Source of the DNA: Amorphochlora amoebiformis
Taxonomy: Eukaryota > Cercozoa > Chlorarachniophyceae
Assembly (NCBI GenBank): GCA_054601695.1
Contig: BAAHQB010000300.1
Location: forward strand, 124,001 to 188,000
Length of the DNA stretch: 64,000 nt
Reading direction: 5' to 3'
A program made the translations under genes and the position numbers. Positions 1 through 61,326 of the stretch are shown piece after piece (within the stretch, counting starts at the first letter, position 1; each line of letters begins with the position of its first letter). The notes beneath the pieces were generated by a model. It saw nothing but the letters and a program-made list of their open reading frames with translations, did not search any database and had not been told where the DNA came from.

Positions 1-22
1 TTGTGCATACATACATACATAG

Positions 23-144
23 GTTTGCTGCCGTGCCTATGCGCGATGAGTGGGTAATATGTATTTTATACATACATATATATATATATGTGTATACATA
101 TATATATATATATATATAATATATATATATATGCACATATGTAC

Positions 145-196
<52 letters not shown>

Positions 197-289
197 ATAT
201 ATATGCGTAAATACATATATACATATGTAATTTATATATACATATATATATATATATATATTTATATACATATATATATATATTTATAT

Positions 290-320
<31 letters not shown>

Positions 321-450
321 TATTTTTATGCATGCATAAACAAGTACATCTACACATGTAATATATGTACGTATACATGTTCATATACATAAACATATAC
401 ATATCTATGTATATATAATATGTGTTACATATGTATACATAAATAAATAA

Positions 451-483
<33 letters not shown>

Positions 484-547
484 ACATATATATATGTACA
501 TATATACAAATACGTCTACACATATAACATATACAGATTCAAATACA

Positions 548-595
<48 letters not shown>

Positions 596-670
596 CATAT
601 AATATAATACATACATACATGTATAATGTGTAGATATAATCGCACAATTGTGGTTTGCAACTATTTCCCC

Positions 671-738
<68 letters not shown>

Positions 739-743
739 ATATA

Positions 744-774
<31 letters not shown>

Positions 775-1103
775 AGGTTTGGTTTGCAACTATTCCCACG
801 GACGAGATGCATTGGGGATATATTACTTCAAACGAACACGAGGTAATACCATATGTACATATACATATATATATATATTATATATATATATATATTATAT
901 ATATATATATATATAATATATATATAGTCAGTGCAGCGATGGAATAGTACAGGTAGCATCAGTAAACGCAGGTCGATGAGTAGACATCTACGGAGTATTG
1001 AAACGCTATCGTAGCCCAAATATTGACCGCTGGAGATTGATGGAGATTCTAGAGATCGTTTGGAAATTGTACGTGTATATATGAAAAACTCATTTTCTTA
1101 GAC

Positions 1104-1173
<70 letters not shown>

Positions 1174-2669
1174 TATCTGTACGTATGGTATATCTTGTAT
1201 GACTGAGGTTATATTGCAGTGATGAATGCATATACGTGCATATATGTTGAGTTCATTTGCTTGACTCATGTAATTTTGGGGTTATGAAAGCATACCTCAT
1301 GCAAAAAATCGATTTGAAACGAATTTTAAGATATGCCATATATATATATATATATATATACGTATGCCTTGATAAATTACGCGAGTGATACAAGCGAACT
1401 GTGCATAGAGCATGCATAATATGTATTTCATAAATCCAATATGGCGTGAGTCATACAAACGTGGTGAAATTACACATATGTATTTACATGTTGGAGCTCA
1501 TGTGCTTAATATATGTCGTATGCATTAGTTTTCTCCTACACATGAGTTATAGGTATATATCATACATACATAGACGCATTTATGAATATATCTCATATAT
1601 GGATCCACGAAACGCTCCAACGAAAGGAAAGACATACATTATACATAAACATATACACTTATGTGTTTTAAGGAAAGTAAGTTACTTTGTACTATAATCA
1701 CACATATGTATTCATGTACCTATGCATTCAAATCCTTACAAAAGACTTTGAGATGTACCATATACACACATATGCATTTATGACACCACAGATATAATAT
1801 AATAATCTTATATATATATATATATATATGTACGTATATATATATATATATTCTTCAAAATGAGTTTCAGCCTGTTTTCCATTTACTCAGAAGATATCTT
1901 GTATATGTCAGAAGATATCTTGTATATCTCATATATCTCAGAAGATATCTTGTATATCTCAGAAGATATCTTGTATATCTCAGAGGGTATCTTGTATATC
2001 TCAGAAGATATCTTGTTTTCTCAAAAGATATCTTGTATATCTCAAAAGATATCTTGTATATCTCAGAAGATATCTTGTATATCTCAAAAGATATCTTGTA
2101 TATCTCAGAAGATATCTTGTATATCTCAGAAGATATCTTGTATATCTCAGAAGATATCTTGTATATCTCAGAATATATCTTGTATATCTCAGAAGATATC
2201 TCGTATATCTCAGAAGAATATCTCAGAAGATATCTCGTATATCTCAGAAGATATCTCGTATATCTCAGAAGATATCTTGTATATCTCTCAGTGGCTTCAA
2301 GAAGAGTTTGACCGTTGGCATGAACCTATTCCAACCCTTCTGTCATCCACGCACACGAAGAGAATTACTAAAGGTTTAACACATTTGTGTGTATTATTAC
2401 AAATGTATGTACCTGTGTGTGTTGTATGTGTATGTGAAATGGAATTCTACAGATAATATATATATATATATATATATTATATATAATATATACTATATGT
2501 ATATGTATACATATGTGTATATGTGGTATGTATAAATGTGTGTATGTATGAATCTATGTTATATATTTCTAATTGGCCGGTGTATGTATGCATGTGTAGT
2601 ATGTATGTAGAAATGTAGATGTATATATAACATAGATAATATATATATATATATATATATAATATATAT

Positions 2670-2703
<34 letters not shown>

Positions 2704-2752
2704 GTATATATATAAATACAGAACCCGCCTACGCTCATCGAGACATAGTATT

Positions 2753-2797
<45 letters not shown>

Positions 2798-2903
2798 CCC
2801 GCATACGCTCATCGAGACATACCCACTGCTCATACTGGTATATAAACATTATATAATTATGTGACTATATATGTATATATATTACATATACATTTATATA
2901 TAC

Positions 2904-2934
<31 letters not shown>

Positions 2935-3739
2935 TATGTAAACATATATATATATACATACATATGTATAAATGTATACAGTTATGTATGTGTATATCTG
3001 TACAAAGGAAGCACAGTATTTATATATATATATATATATATACATACATATATATATATATATATCCTAACCCTAACCTAATCTCAACTTTTATAATAAT
3101 TCACGTAATCCTCTAATCCACATAATCCCTTAATCTAACACATACCTTAACTCTAACCCTAACCCTAACCCTAACCTCAACCCTAACCCTAACCCTAACC
3201 CTAACCGTAACCCTAACCCTACCTACCTAACCCTAACCCTAACCTTGCCGACCTCATTCAAAACGTAAATCTAGCCCTAACCCTAAACCTAACCCTACCC
3301 CTAACTCTAACCCTAACCCTAACCCCAACCCTAACCCTAACCCTAACCCTAACCCTAACCCTAACCCCAACCCTAACCCTAACCCTAACCCTGACCCTCG
3401 CAGGGAATATGGTGGTATATTTGGGCGATGCTTGGTGTTCGCTTGACCCGATATTAGCGCAAGGTGGATTGTCAAATATACACATATCTTATATATGTAT
3501 ATATTTATATATATATATATGTATTGCCCTAGACATATGTACGTATACATAATACACGTGTATACACATATATTATATATTTAGATGGAGGTCGAGTAAT
3601 AGAAGCATAAGAACTAATGCTAGCCCGAGACACGTGCCATAGGCACTTATACATATACACAAGTATTACATGTACATATATATATATATATATATAAACA
3701 TATATTTTTATATATATTATATATATATATATATATATA

Positions 3740-3788
<49 letters not shown>

Positions 3789-3934
3789 ATATACATGTAT
3801 ATGTGTATATGTTCGTTGAGGTCTAGCAATAGAAGAAGCATATGAGCTATTCTTAGCCGTGACACGTGCCCTTGACACATAAACATATACATATGTATAC
3901 ATACATATATATATATACATATATATATACATAT

Positions 3935-3967
<33 letters not shown>

Positions 3968-4052
3968 GTAGGTGAAGGTCTAGCAATAGAAGAAGATTAT
4001 GAGCTAATGTTAGCCGTGACACGTGCCTTTGACGCATATACAAATACACATG

Positions 4053-4099
<47 letters not shown>

Positions 4100-4207
4100 T
4101 ATACATATATATATATATATATGTAGGCGGAGATGTAGCAATAGAAGAAGCCTATGAGCTAATGTTAGCCGTGACACGTGCCTTTGACGCATATACATCT
4201 ACCTATG

Positions 4208-4239
<32 letters not shown>

Positions 4240-4325
4240 CGTGGGCGGAGGTATAGCAATAGAAGAAGCCTATAAGCTAATGTTAGCCGTGACACGTGTC
4301 TTTGACGCATATACATCTACCTATG

Positions 4326-4368
<43 letters not shown>

Positions 4369-4693
4369 ATATATATATACGTAGGCGGAGGTATAGCAAT
4401 AGAAGAAGCCTATGAGCTAATGTTAGCCGTGACACGTGCCTTTGACGCATATACATCTACATATTTATTTATATATATATATATATATATGTGTAGGCGG
4501 AGGTGTAGCAATAGAAGAAGCCTATGAGCTAATGTTAGCCGTGACACGTGCCTTTGACGCATATACATCTACATATTTATTTATATATATATATATATAT
4601 ATGTGTAGGCGGAGGTGTAGCAATAGAAGAAGCCTATGAGCTAATGTTAGCCGTGACACGTGCCTTTGACGCACATACAAATACATATGTATT

Positions 4694-4740
<47 letters not shown>

Positions 4741-4822
4741 GGCGGAGGTCTAGCAATAGAAGAAGCCTATGAGCTAATGTTAGCCGTGACACGTGCCTTT
4801 GACGCATATACATCTACATATG

Positions 4823-4869
<47 letters not shown>

Positions 4870-5200
4870 AGGCGGAGGTGTAGCAATAGAAGAAGCCTAT
4901 GAGCTAATGTTAGCCGTGACACGTGCCTTAGACACAAATCAGCCTTTAGATCTCACTGCTTATCAGGACTATGGGTATATGTCTATATATATATATATAG
5001 ATATAGATATATATATATATATGTTTTTTTAAAATTTATTAATATATAGATACATATATAACACGTATATACAAATGTTTATATAAGTACATATGCGTAT
5101 TCTTGTTTACGTATTTTGTAGTAAGTGTATGTATAGATATACATGTACTCAAATTTATTTGTGTAAAGGGATACACATACATGCATAAATAAGCGTATAC

Positions 5201-5244
<44 letters not shown>

Positions 5245-5600
5245 ATATGTGTATATGTGTGTATATATATATATTTGTATATTTATATACATATATGTAT
5301 GTGCACAAATATACACATCTATATTAATAATATATCTATGTGGCGTATATACTTGTATTGAACATGTATTATATCTATTTATACGTATATGCTTAAGTTC
5401 TTTATATATGTTTAAAAGCGTGAAACACCATACTTCCTTGTATGCATTTATCCAAGACGTTATATGTATACAAATTTCGAATTAGTACTGTTACCATCAT
5501 ATAGACCTATATATATATATATATAAATGTAATATTCTGAACATATATAAATATATAGTATATATATTAATACATATATATATACACATATATATGTGTA

Positions 5601-5638
<38 letters not shown>

Positions 5639-5701
5639 TAGGTGTAGACGATTAAAAAGGCTACAGAAACTCTCAGATATCTCACAGGTTTGAAGTATAT
5701 C

Positions 5702-5753
<52 letters not shown>

Positions 5754-7411
5754 TATATCTATATATATATATATATATTGTTAACGTAGTGGTAGTATGC
5801 ACAGCGCTCCGCTAGAAGTGTTTCCGAATCATAAATTTAACTTTTCATGCTCATGTCTGCTTTTGCTTTCACTGCAAACAAAGGGGGTACTTTGCTTTGA
5901 CTGCGAAAAAAGGGGGTACTATTGGGTAACACTAGGCGCGACATGCCGTGACGTCACGCTTTGTCCACTACACCTCGAAAGCCCGTTACTACCGGAGACT
6001 GATGGATACTACCGGATACTACCGGATGACACAATTTCCAACCGATTACTAGAATCTCCATCGATCTCGAGCGGTCATTGAATAATTGTGCTACGATAGC
6101 GTTTCAATACTCTGTAGATGTCTACTCATCGAGCTGCGTTTACTGATGCTATCTGTATTATTGTATTTCTACACTAACAATATATTATATATATTATATA
6201 TATATATATATATGTGTGTGTTTTATATATACATACATATATAATATATGTACATATATATATATATATATACATATATATAGATATATGTATGTATATA
6301 TATATATATATATGTTTGTATATATATATATATATATATGTACAATAATGTACGCCGGTAATGTAAATACTCATACATATGTATATATATATATATATAT
6401 ATGTTATATATACATATACATATGTATATAATATATATATATATATATTATATATACATGTATATATATTCACATATATATATATATATATGTATATAAT
6501 ATACATATACACATATATATATATATATATGTGTGGGTGTATATGTATATCTGTATATTTATACGTATATATGTATATTTATATATACATATAAAATTAT
6601 ATATAATACATCTGCATATATACATGTACACTATACATTTATAAAACACAATACACATCTACAATTACATACGATATTCGTATCCTTGTTACTACACGCA
6701 GCCGCATTAATAATAATAAAAACTAATAATACCAAAGAAGGTTGAACAACACAATTATTATAGTGACATCTCAGGTTCACATACACAGGTTCTCAGCACT
6801 CTTTTTAACACATTCAAGAAAGTCACTCTAACCCTAACCCTAACCCTAATCACCACAAACTGCCCAAATCCGAGCATCCTCAAGCATGCTCGTAGCCCAG
6901 TTGGATTCTGCCACTAGGCCGCTAGGACTGACCAACTTGGGGATAAGAGGAGGGGTATGTGAGGACTACCATAAATTCTCAAACATCACCAAATCTTCCT
7001 AGAAACTTCTAGAGCGTGACAGTGCGTTACGTCACGTCTTATCATCGAATTATCTAAAGCCTCGGGGAAACTTCTAGAGCGTGATATTTCGTGACCTCAC
7101 GTCTTACCATCGAATTGTCTAAAGCCCCGGGGAAACTTCTAGAGCGTGACATTGCGTGACCTCACGTCTTATCATCGAATTGTCTAAAGCCCCGGGGAAC
7201 TTCTTCTAGAGCGTGACATGGCGTGACCTCACGTCTTATTATCGAAATGCCTAAAGCCCCCGGAAGACTAGCTTAATCGAAAGCCGCATAATACCTAATG
7301 CACAGCATCTTAACTAGCTTCACCGCATATGTAGATCGTTGGAACCTTACGCAGTCCTTTGGACTTCGTACGAGATAGCGCCTTGGGAGTTACCCCAGCT
7401 TTTGTTAAGAG
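23..7411 (+). CDS. FAD-dependent monooxygenase (group A flavoprotein hydroxylase / zeaxanthin-epoxidase-like), 5' and 3' ends missing
   Basis: Eight exons join with consistent phase: 23-53, 777-842, 2292-2373, 2796-2837, 3404-3463, 4872-4974, 5642-5687, 7335-7411. Each ends in a GT donor and begins after AG. The translation follows the C-terminal half of the PF01494-type FAD monooxygenases: [17 protein letters not shown], then [16 protein letters not shown] (the usual W-H-P region), AYAHRDI, then [18 protein letters not shown], which is the conserved Gly-Asp segment contacting the FAD ribityl chain, followed by [13 protein letters not shown] and a helical tail. The family uses NAD(P)H and O2 to hydroxylate or epoxidise small substrates; the substrate cannot be told here. 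The Rossmann GxGxxG part lies left of the window. The final exon is unresolved: a good acceptor near 8763 would add a few residues and a UGA stop. Family call is firm, subfamily is not. Confidence 0.85.
927..1068 (-). mobile_element. tRNA-derived SINE, 5'-truncated copy
   Basis: The reverse complement closely matches the 3' half of the copy at 5778-6178, sharing AGCGTTTCAATACTC and GATGTCTACTCATCGA. It lies in a monooxygenase intron. Confidence 0.7.
1881..2291 (+). repeat. 21-bp minisatellite of acceptor-like units upstream of a monooxygenase exon
   Basis: About 19 units of the type TCAGAAGATATCTTGTATATC run up to the exon at 2292. Each unit carries TATCTCAG, the same string as the acceptor actually used (TATCTCTCAG before TGG). 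Read in frame the array looks like a SEDILYI heptapeptide repeat, but it lies between two exons that join in phase without it, so it is called intronic. Confidence 0.75.
3066..3395 (+). repeat. Telomere-like CCCTAA array inside an intron
   Basis: Mostly perfect CCCTAA repeats with some degenerate units. The array ends 9 nt before the acceptor CTCGCAG of the monooxygenase exon at 3404, so the C-rich repeat takes the place of a polypyrimidine tract. It is the C-rich strand in the direction of transcription. Confidence 0.9.
3595..4871 (+). repeat. Array of truncated copies of a monooxygenase exon separated by (TA)n
   Basis: About nine copies of the acceptor plus the first 60-70 nt of the exon at 4872-4974 lie in the preceding intron, each followed by (TA)n. 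The copies keep the GGAGGT...AGCAATAGAAGAAGCCTATGAG core. Only the last copy continues into unique coding sequence ([14 protein letters not shown]) and a GTATATG donor. The leftmost copies, near 3595 and 3822, are the most diverged. Confidence 0.85.
5778..6178 (+). mobile_element. tRNA-derived SINE, near full length
   Basis: The head TGTTAACGTAGTGGTAGTATG resembles a tRNA A box. A B-box-like stretch follows, then a body with TGACGTCACG and repeated TACTACCGGA strings, and a tail ending near TATTTCTACACTAAC. It is inserted in (TA)n within the monooxygenase intron 5688-7334. Confidence 0.7.
6826..6850 (+). repeat. Short CCCTAA telomere-like tract in an intron
   Basis: About three and a half CCCTAA units inside the monooxygenase intron 5688-7334. 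Confidence 0.8.
7001..7265. repeat. 66-bp tandem repeat, four copies, with TGACnTCACGTC motif
   Basis: Four units begin with ACTTCTAGAGCGTGAC near 7004, 7070, 7136 and 7204, each followed by TCACGTCTTA and TCTAAAGCC. They end about 70 nt before the exon at 7335 and are therefore intronic. The GCGTGACnTCACG core is shared with the SINE body. Confidence 0.8.
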
Positions 7412-7422
7412 GTTAGTGATAC

Positions 7423-7458
<36 letters not shown>

Positions 7459-7508
7459 TTATATATATATATATATGTATATGCATACACCATACACATA
7501 ATATATCA

Positions 7509-7546
<38 letters not shown>

Positions 7547-8771
7547 TATATAATATAATATATCTAGTATATTATATATATATATATATATATATATTAT
7601 AGATATATAATATCTATTAATATATATATATATATATAATATATATGCACATTCATGTTTACACAATGTAACACATATCTAGATAAATGTTTATTACTAA
7701 CATGTCATGGTTAGTTTAATATTTCACTCTTGATTTTGACTTTGGAAGTTACGTGTTCGATCGTATGATGAAGGCTTCTCTTTCCGGCTAACTCCGCTTC
7801 GCATGTAGATATAGTTTCCGACTACAAGTATGATCAGACTGAGATATTCCCTAAATCTAGACACATGATATCCGCAATATTCTAGATGCCAGTACGACTG
7901 TAATTAGGTCTGAACCGGACGATGTACTAGATCCAGCAGACAAGGAGTATTCTATAATTTTAGGTGATATCGCCCAAAAATACCGGCGTAGGAGACACAC
8001 GCCAGACAACTTGCAATATATATCAAGCCTTGATGATCTAGATGATCATCATCGTTATAATTAGGAGTCACTAAGAGTCACTGGACTAGCTAGAGTCACT
8101 GGAATTAATTGTGTTTACAGATTCTAGCCTGGAAATCTAGATGGTAATTTAGGTAATATCTAGTGACAGCTACAGTATACTACTAGACAACTGGTATAGG
8201 GTAGATATAGTGGACGAGTCCTTCTCGCTAAATTCAATGTTGAATTTGGTACATTGACTGGAGTAAAATTAAGTATGGCGACTGGATGTGATAACTTGAA
8301 TTCTAGCTAGTCTGTTGTATGCAATTTTGTTATACTAGCTAGTCTGGGATAACCAGTACTAGAGTATAACGTATCGAACTCACCAGTCTAGCAATAAATC
8401 GGCATGTTTAGACAAATTTAATTCTTACGTGTAAATACATCTAAGACATGTGGATGCACCCACGCATTTCTATATAGCTAGATCTACGACTCTAGACGAC
8501 TACATGCATTTTCCGAGATAGTCTAGAACTGGACCAGGCACTAGAGAAAGATAATTATCATGTTGGATCTCTGTCTCCGGGCGGCTTAATCTTAATGCTA
8601 GCCCATACACGTTTTGACGTTGACGAAGCTTGGGCCTAAGTGCCGGACTTCATCTTTTGTGTTACAATTCCCTATGTCACGCTCTAACTTCCGAGTGGAA
8701 ATCTCGAGCCCGTGCAGCACGAGAGGGAATTTTGGCCTCTACGATTTCTCTTGTCAATTTCCAGCTTGCTG
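7412..8771. other. 3' flank of the monooxygenase gene; CTAG-rich unique sequence
   Basis: (TA)n runs to about 7640. Unique sequence with unusually many CTAG tetranucleotides follows, to about 8560. No long reading frame is seen. A candidate terminal monooxygenase exon (after CAATTTCCAG near 8763) would overlap the last exon of the opposing gene tail to tail. Confidence 0.5.
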
Positions 8772-13023
<4,252 letters not shown>

Positions 13024-13119
13024 GCCGTAATTTTCCTTAACATTAATATATATATATATATACATATATATATACTTAATATTTTATTTACTATGTAACA
13101 TATAAACCTACATATGTAC

Positions 13120-13158
<39 letters not shown>

Positions 13159-13492
13159 CAAGTATGCATAAAGCAACTAATAGATATGGAAAGAGTATTG
13201 AAACGTATTCATAGGTATGCTGGAGATCTCTGGAGATCACGTTTGCTATGCGGAGATCGCTGGATGACCCCACCCGGTACTACCCGGTAATCTCATTCGG
13301 TACTACCCGGTAGTGATGGGACTTTAGAGTATTAAGTGATATAATGTCATGCCTTGTGAAAGTTCGAATAGTTTGGGAATTTTCTGTGAACACATTCTGA
13401 GTTTTTGGAGGCATAATCCGAACAGACTTCAACCATAGCCTGGATTACTGTTTACCACGCGGATGTGCTAACAATTTTTGTGTTTATGTGTA

Positions 13493-13524
<32 letters not shown>

Positions 13525-13602
13525 ATATAATATAATATGTTTTAATTATAAATATTTAAATATACGTACGTATATATATATATATATATATATATGCTTA
13601 TG

Positions 13603-13656
<54 letters not shown>

Positions 13657-13848
13657 GTATAATATACTTTTACTTATCACAGATGAATACATGTCCATGG
13701 AGATGTTATATTTGTAGCACCTTGGCAGGTTTCTTGTTGACATTACCAACCTTTCGAAGCGTCGCATTGGGCAATCTGATATAAATATACAATTTATACG
13801 AATGTGCATTGATGAATGTTATATACTTTGTATAATACATATACATAT

Positions 13849-13902
<54 letters not shown>

Positions 13903-14010
13903 TGCATATGGCTTCATATATGCATTTACACACATATGCATATGTATATATACATACATCAATACATACATTGATGTAACATTCGCATTTTTTTTCACAT
14001 GCATACGCAA
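13024..14010. other. Intergenic region with a SINE and (TA)n
   Basis: This separates the 5' end of the small acidic protein gene from the 3' end of the coiled-coil gene, both on the minus strand. It holds (TA)n blocks and a SINE at 13196-13490. No gene is seen. Confidence 0.6.
13196..13490 (-). mobile_element. tRNA-derived SINE copy
   Basis: On the minus strand the head TTGTTAGCACATCCGCGTGG is followed by GGTTGAAGTCTGTTCGGATT, homologous to the GATTCAAGTCCGTTTGGATT of the copy at 36240-36479. The body has the TACTACCCGGTA and GGAGATCnCTGGAGAT strings of the family. Confidence 0.7.
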
Positions 14011-39738
<25,728 letters not shown>

Positions 39739-39832
39739 CCCATTCCGTCTTCTTTGAGAGAGTGACACAACGATCTGTCACGTAAATTGATTGCTGACAC
39801 GCGTGCAGTCCAAAATCTATCTGATGTCCACC
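39739..39832. promoter_or_regulatory. 94-bp divergent promoter region between the EF-hand gene and the synapsin homologue
   Basis: The start codons at 39738 (-) and 39833 (+) are only 94 bp apart. The interval has no (TA)n and contains AGTGACACAACGATCTGTCACG, an imperfect inverted repeat with GTGACA/TGTCAC arms. No TATA box is evident. A shared bidirectional promoter is inferred from spacing alone. Confidence 0.55.
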
Positions 39833-52140
<12,308 letters not shown>

Positions 52141-52941
52141 TATATGTATATATATATATATATATATATGTATAATTTACCGACATATAGGACAATGCTC
52201 ACATCCGTGAATTGGTCCTCGGGAAGTTAACCACCACTGTCTCAAGTGCCTCATGAAAGCTTTTTACTAGGAATTGATGAATGCAATCGCAATCATGACT
52301 TACATACGTATCTAGGTATGCAGTATAAACTAGTAAATACTGGAGATCTCTAGATCTCAAGTTAATCCAGATTAGATTGTACGGACCATCTGTCCACAAA
52401 AACTTGGAATTATCCCCGGGGATTACGGGCACTGTCCGTTGATTTCGTTGAATTCTTCTTAAAACGTCGGCCATGAAACATATATATATATTATTGTATT
52501 ACTAGATTCTAGAGATTACGACGATATTTAGATATTTAAAGGATATTTGGAGTGTTATAGACTAGATCTAGTAGATAGAATGAAATTCAGACCCAACTGC
52601 CGAAAATTCTTATACCTATATATATACTAGAACACTAAACAGTTGTACTAGTTGTAATCTCTAGAATCAAGAGAATCTAGAGAATTTCGTCAATTCCATT
52701 TTGAAAATTTTCAGTCAATATCGTAGGAAAGACATCTTATACTAGTATATTATCTAGATTATAATCCACTGACACGTGTCATAGCTTTGAATGAATTAAA
52801 ATAACACATGTAGATATCATTTAACTTACATAAAATATTATGTATATATATGTATATATATATATATATATATAATTTATTTGAGACGTAATGTTCAACA
52901 TCTTTGATGATTCATAGTAAGGTGCTTTTCGCCTACGCTAT
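52141..52941. other. Intergenic region between convergent synapsin and polyubiquitin genes
   Basis: Holds the 3' flanks of both genes, an uninterrupted 91-codon minus-strand frame at 52199-52474 of no recognised family, and a CTAG-rich stretch at 52500-52780. The frame is possible coding sequence only at low confidence. Confidence 0.4.
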
Positions 52942-59170
<6,229 letters not shown>

Positions 59171-59254
59171 AGGCTAGATTGTGGACAAACTACCTAAACT
59201 GACCTAAACTACCTTATATCAACGTACCATAGCTAGCTGGCAACACTAGCAGCA

Positions 59255-59325
59255 CTCGCACATGACGGTATTGCTTGTAAATCCTAAGCCTATTGCTTTG
59301 GGAGAAGCAATACCTGATTCGAAGC
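59255..59325 (+). promoter_or_regulatory. SECIS element of MsrA (type 2)
   Basis: Core quartet ATGA at 59262-59265 and TGAT at 59315-59318. Helix GGTATTGCTT (59267-59276) pairs perfectly with AAGCAATACC (59305-59314). Unpaired AA at 59279-59280 lies 13 nt after ATGA. An extra apical stem pairs TCCTAAGC (59282-59289) with GCTTTGGGA (59295-59303; one bulge) around loop CTATT. It lies 91 nt after the MsrA stop. All canonical SECIS parts are present; the basal helix is weaker. Confidence 0.85.
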
Positions 59326-59820
59326 TATGTGTATGATGATTTGGTTGAACATCAATAATGATTTAATATAAGTCATTTGATCTAGTTGATCATGATACTA
59401 GACTTCCGAGACAACTATTTAACCTAACTAGAACTACAGCACTACTAGGCTACCCTAGCTGGGCCGCGCGCGAGCTCTAGAGTCTAGACAGTCGATCTCT
59501 AGAGTATTTTTTTCACTATATTATGATGCACGAATGCTAGGAATGAGCATGTCACTCTTCGTGACACATGTGACCGATGACGCCTTGAGTCCTTGACTAG
59601 CTGATCCAGAGATATTTTTCGATCTGAAGTTCAAGAGTCTATAGCTATAGCTAGAGAGTCTCTCTAGTTAGTCTAGTAGTACGTAACCAGCAAATCTAGT
59701 AAAATCTGGGACTATACCACTGTATATGCGCGTACTACATCTACTAGATCCATTACTACGTACGTACATCTCTGATCTTGTACTAGTTTAATATATATAT
59801 CATGACAGCCCGCGGCACAT

Positions 59821-60365
59821 ATGGGTCACGAGTGAAATTTCATGACTCCAAGCACCGTAGCTATAGGTGAATAATGACGTGACAGGTGCTACAAAGTTAA
59901 CATATTGATAAGATACATCTAGACATTCACTAAAGACTCTCTCAAAGTTTGATGAACTATTTTCAAAAATTGACTAATTCAGCCCCTGATGATAGTCAAA
60001 ATTTTTACGAATTTACAATTTCCTCTCGGGGTTTTACATCCGAAGTTCTGTCACGTAAAACTCGAGCTACCACGGCTGTGCGGCCTTTTTAACGCGCGCG
60101 CGCATGGGTCACGAGCGACAATTTCATGACTCTAAGCACTCTAGCTAGGTGAATAATGACGTGCAAATGCTACGTACTAAGTTAATATTTTGATAAGATA
60201 CATTCACTAAAGACTATCTCAAAGTTTGATGCACTATTTTCAAAAATTGACCCATTCAGCCCTTGATAATTGTGAAAATTTTTACGATTTTGCAATTTTC
60301 TTTTGAGGCTTCATGTCGAAAGTTCTGTCACGCGTTCCTCGAGCTACCACGGCTGTGCGGCCTTT
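59821..60365. repeat. About 270-bp tandem duplication
   Basis: Copy 1 is 59821-60088 and copy 2 is 60104-60365. Both start ATGGGTCACGAG and end GAGCTACCACGGCTGTGCGGCC. They share AATAATGACGTG, CATTCACTAAAGACT and CTATTTTCAAAAATTGAC, at roughly 85% identity by eye. Confidence 0.9.
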
Positions 60366-60521
60366 GGACGAGATCTGGGGGTTCTTCTGTAGTATACACC
60401 CTTTGTAATTGAACAATTTTTTTAGTACTCCAAAAGTAAGTTCTGTACTCGCATTACAAAAATTTTAAAATATCATAATTACATCAAAAAAAGACCATAA
60501 TATACGTACCTTGTACCAGCC

Positions 60522-61326
60522 TTACACGAGCTTTTGGTTATAGCTGAGGACTAGCGTCCCATCAGGAGTCTTAGCACTAGCAACGAAGATGCATTTCATG
60601 TTCTCAGAGGACTTGGAGTAGCGAATATTGAAGGGATATTCCGGGCTGGTTCGGACGGTTGTGATGACGCTGCCCCAAGTGGCTTGTAGGTACTCTCCAC
60701 GCACCACCCTCTCTATGTTTGCTCTTGAGTGTATCTGGTATACGTCATAATCATCAAGGCGTATCTGACGACCAGCCAGTTCACCCAGAATAGTGCGTAT
60801 AACGGAGTTATACAGCGGAAGAGGTACAAACAGGTTCGGGGTTTGGTCCGCCTTTGTGGGGTCATTGAAGTTCTTCAAGGCTCCATGAACGCTCCTACCG
60901 AGCCGATCAAAGATGGACAACACGCTGTTAGCAATCATTTTGTTTGCTTCCTTGATTTCAGAGGTGTGGCGTGCCATGAAGTCCTTTTTCGCTAAAATGC
61001 ATACATTATAAGTTAGTTCTCGAATATTTAAAGACATCTAACAACAATATTTTCTCACGATTATGTACATGTTGATACCTTTCTATTTGATTCTTTGCAT
61101 CCGCTGGTGATTGATCTGGGCGCACAGAAATAGGGGGACTCGAAATTTGATTTTCCTTGTTTTCTCTCCCTAAGCCGGGGAAGTAGGGATTTTCGTTCTG
61201 TTCGTCGCCAGACTCTTCGATGAAATCATATGGAAGCTCGTCAACTATATAATTTCTCAAGCAAGCTGCTTTCCGCTTCGGTCTTCGCGATTTTGTCGCA
61301 TTCCGTGAGGCGGGGGTGGAAGCCAT
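60522..61326 (-). CDS. Hypothetical protein, partner of the transposase-like gene, two exons
   Basis: I do not recognise the family. Exon 61059-61326 starts MASTPASRNATKSRRPKRK; an in-frame Met at 61350 is an alternative start. Its N-terminus is basic and nuclear-localisation-like, followed by an acidic stretch (IEESGDEQNEN). A 67-nt intron (C/GTGAG ... TTTTAG) leads to exon 60522-60991, starting KKDFMARHTSEIKEANK and ending NQKLV with stop TAA. Total is about 245 residues. The C-terminal part has mixed alpha/beta patterning (LDDYDVYQIHS, FNIRYSKSSENMKCIFVAS), suggesting a compact domain. It is divergent from the transposase-like gene with 96 bp between starts and shares its GC level (about 47%), so the two may be one transposon or a domesticated pair. 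Confidence 0.6.

Larger units (their letters stand above)
59171..60521. other. 3' flank of MsrA; CTAG-rich unique sequence and a tandem duplication
   Basis: Contains the SECIS element, a CTAG-rich stretch to about 59760, and the duplication at 59821-60365. No other coding frame is seen. Confidence 0.6.

Noticed and set aside
50-361. Many Tyr-Ile (YIYIYI) open frames here and throughout the window on both strands
   Set aside because: They are translations of (TA)n and (CA)n repeats with no stop codons by composition. No start context, no complexity, and they overlap deduced introns.
1860-2456. 198-residue SEDILYI heptad-repeat protein
   Set aside because: The repeat is upstream of an exon whose acceptor and family match are clear, and frames shift within the array.
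3254-3550. Leu-Gly and Arg-Val repeat frames
   Set aside because: Translations of the CCCTAA/TTAGGG array, which lies in an intron.
4178-4871. Tandem [16 protein letters not shown] protein repeats as a real repeat protein
   Set aside because: Copies are separated by (TA)n of varying length, and only the last has the rest of the exon and a donor.
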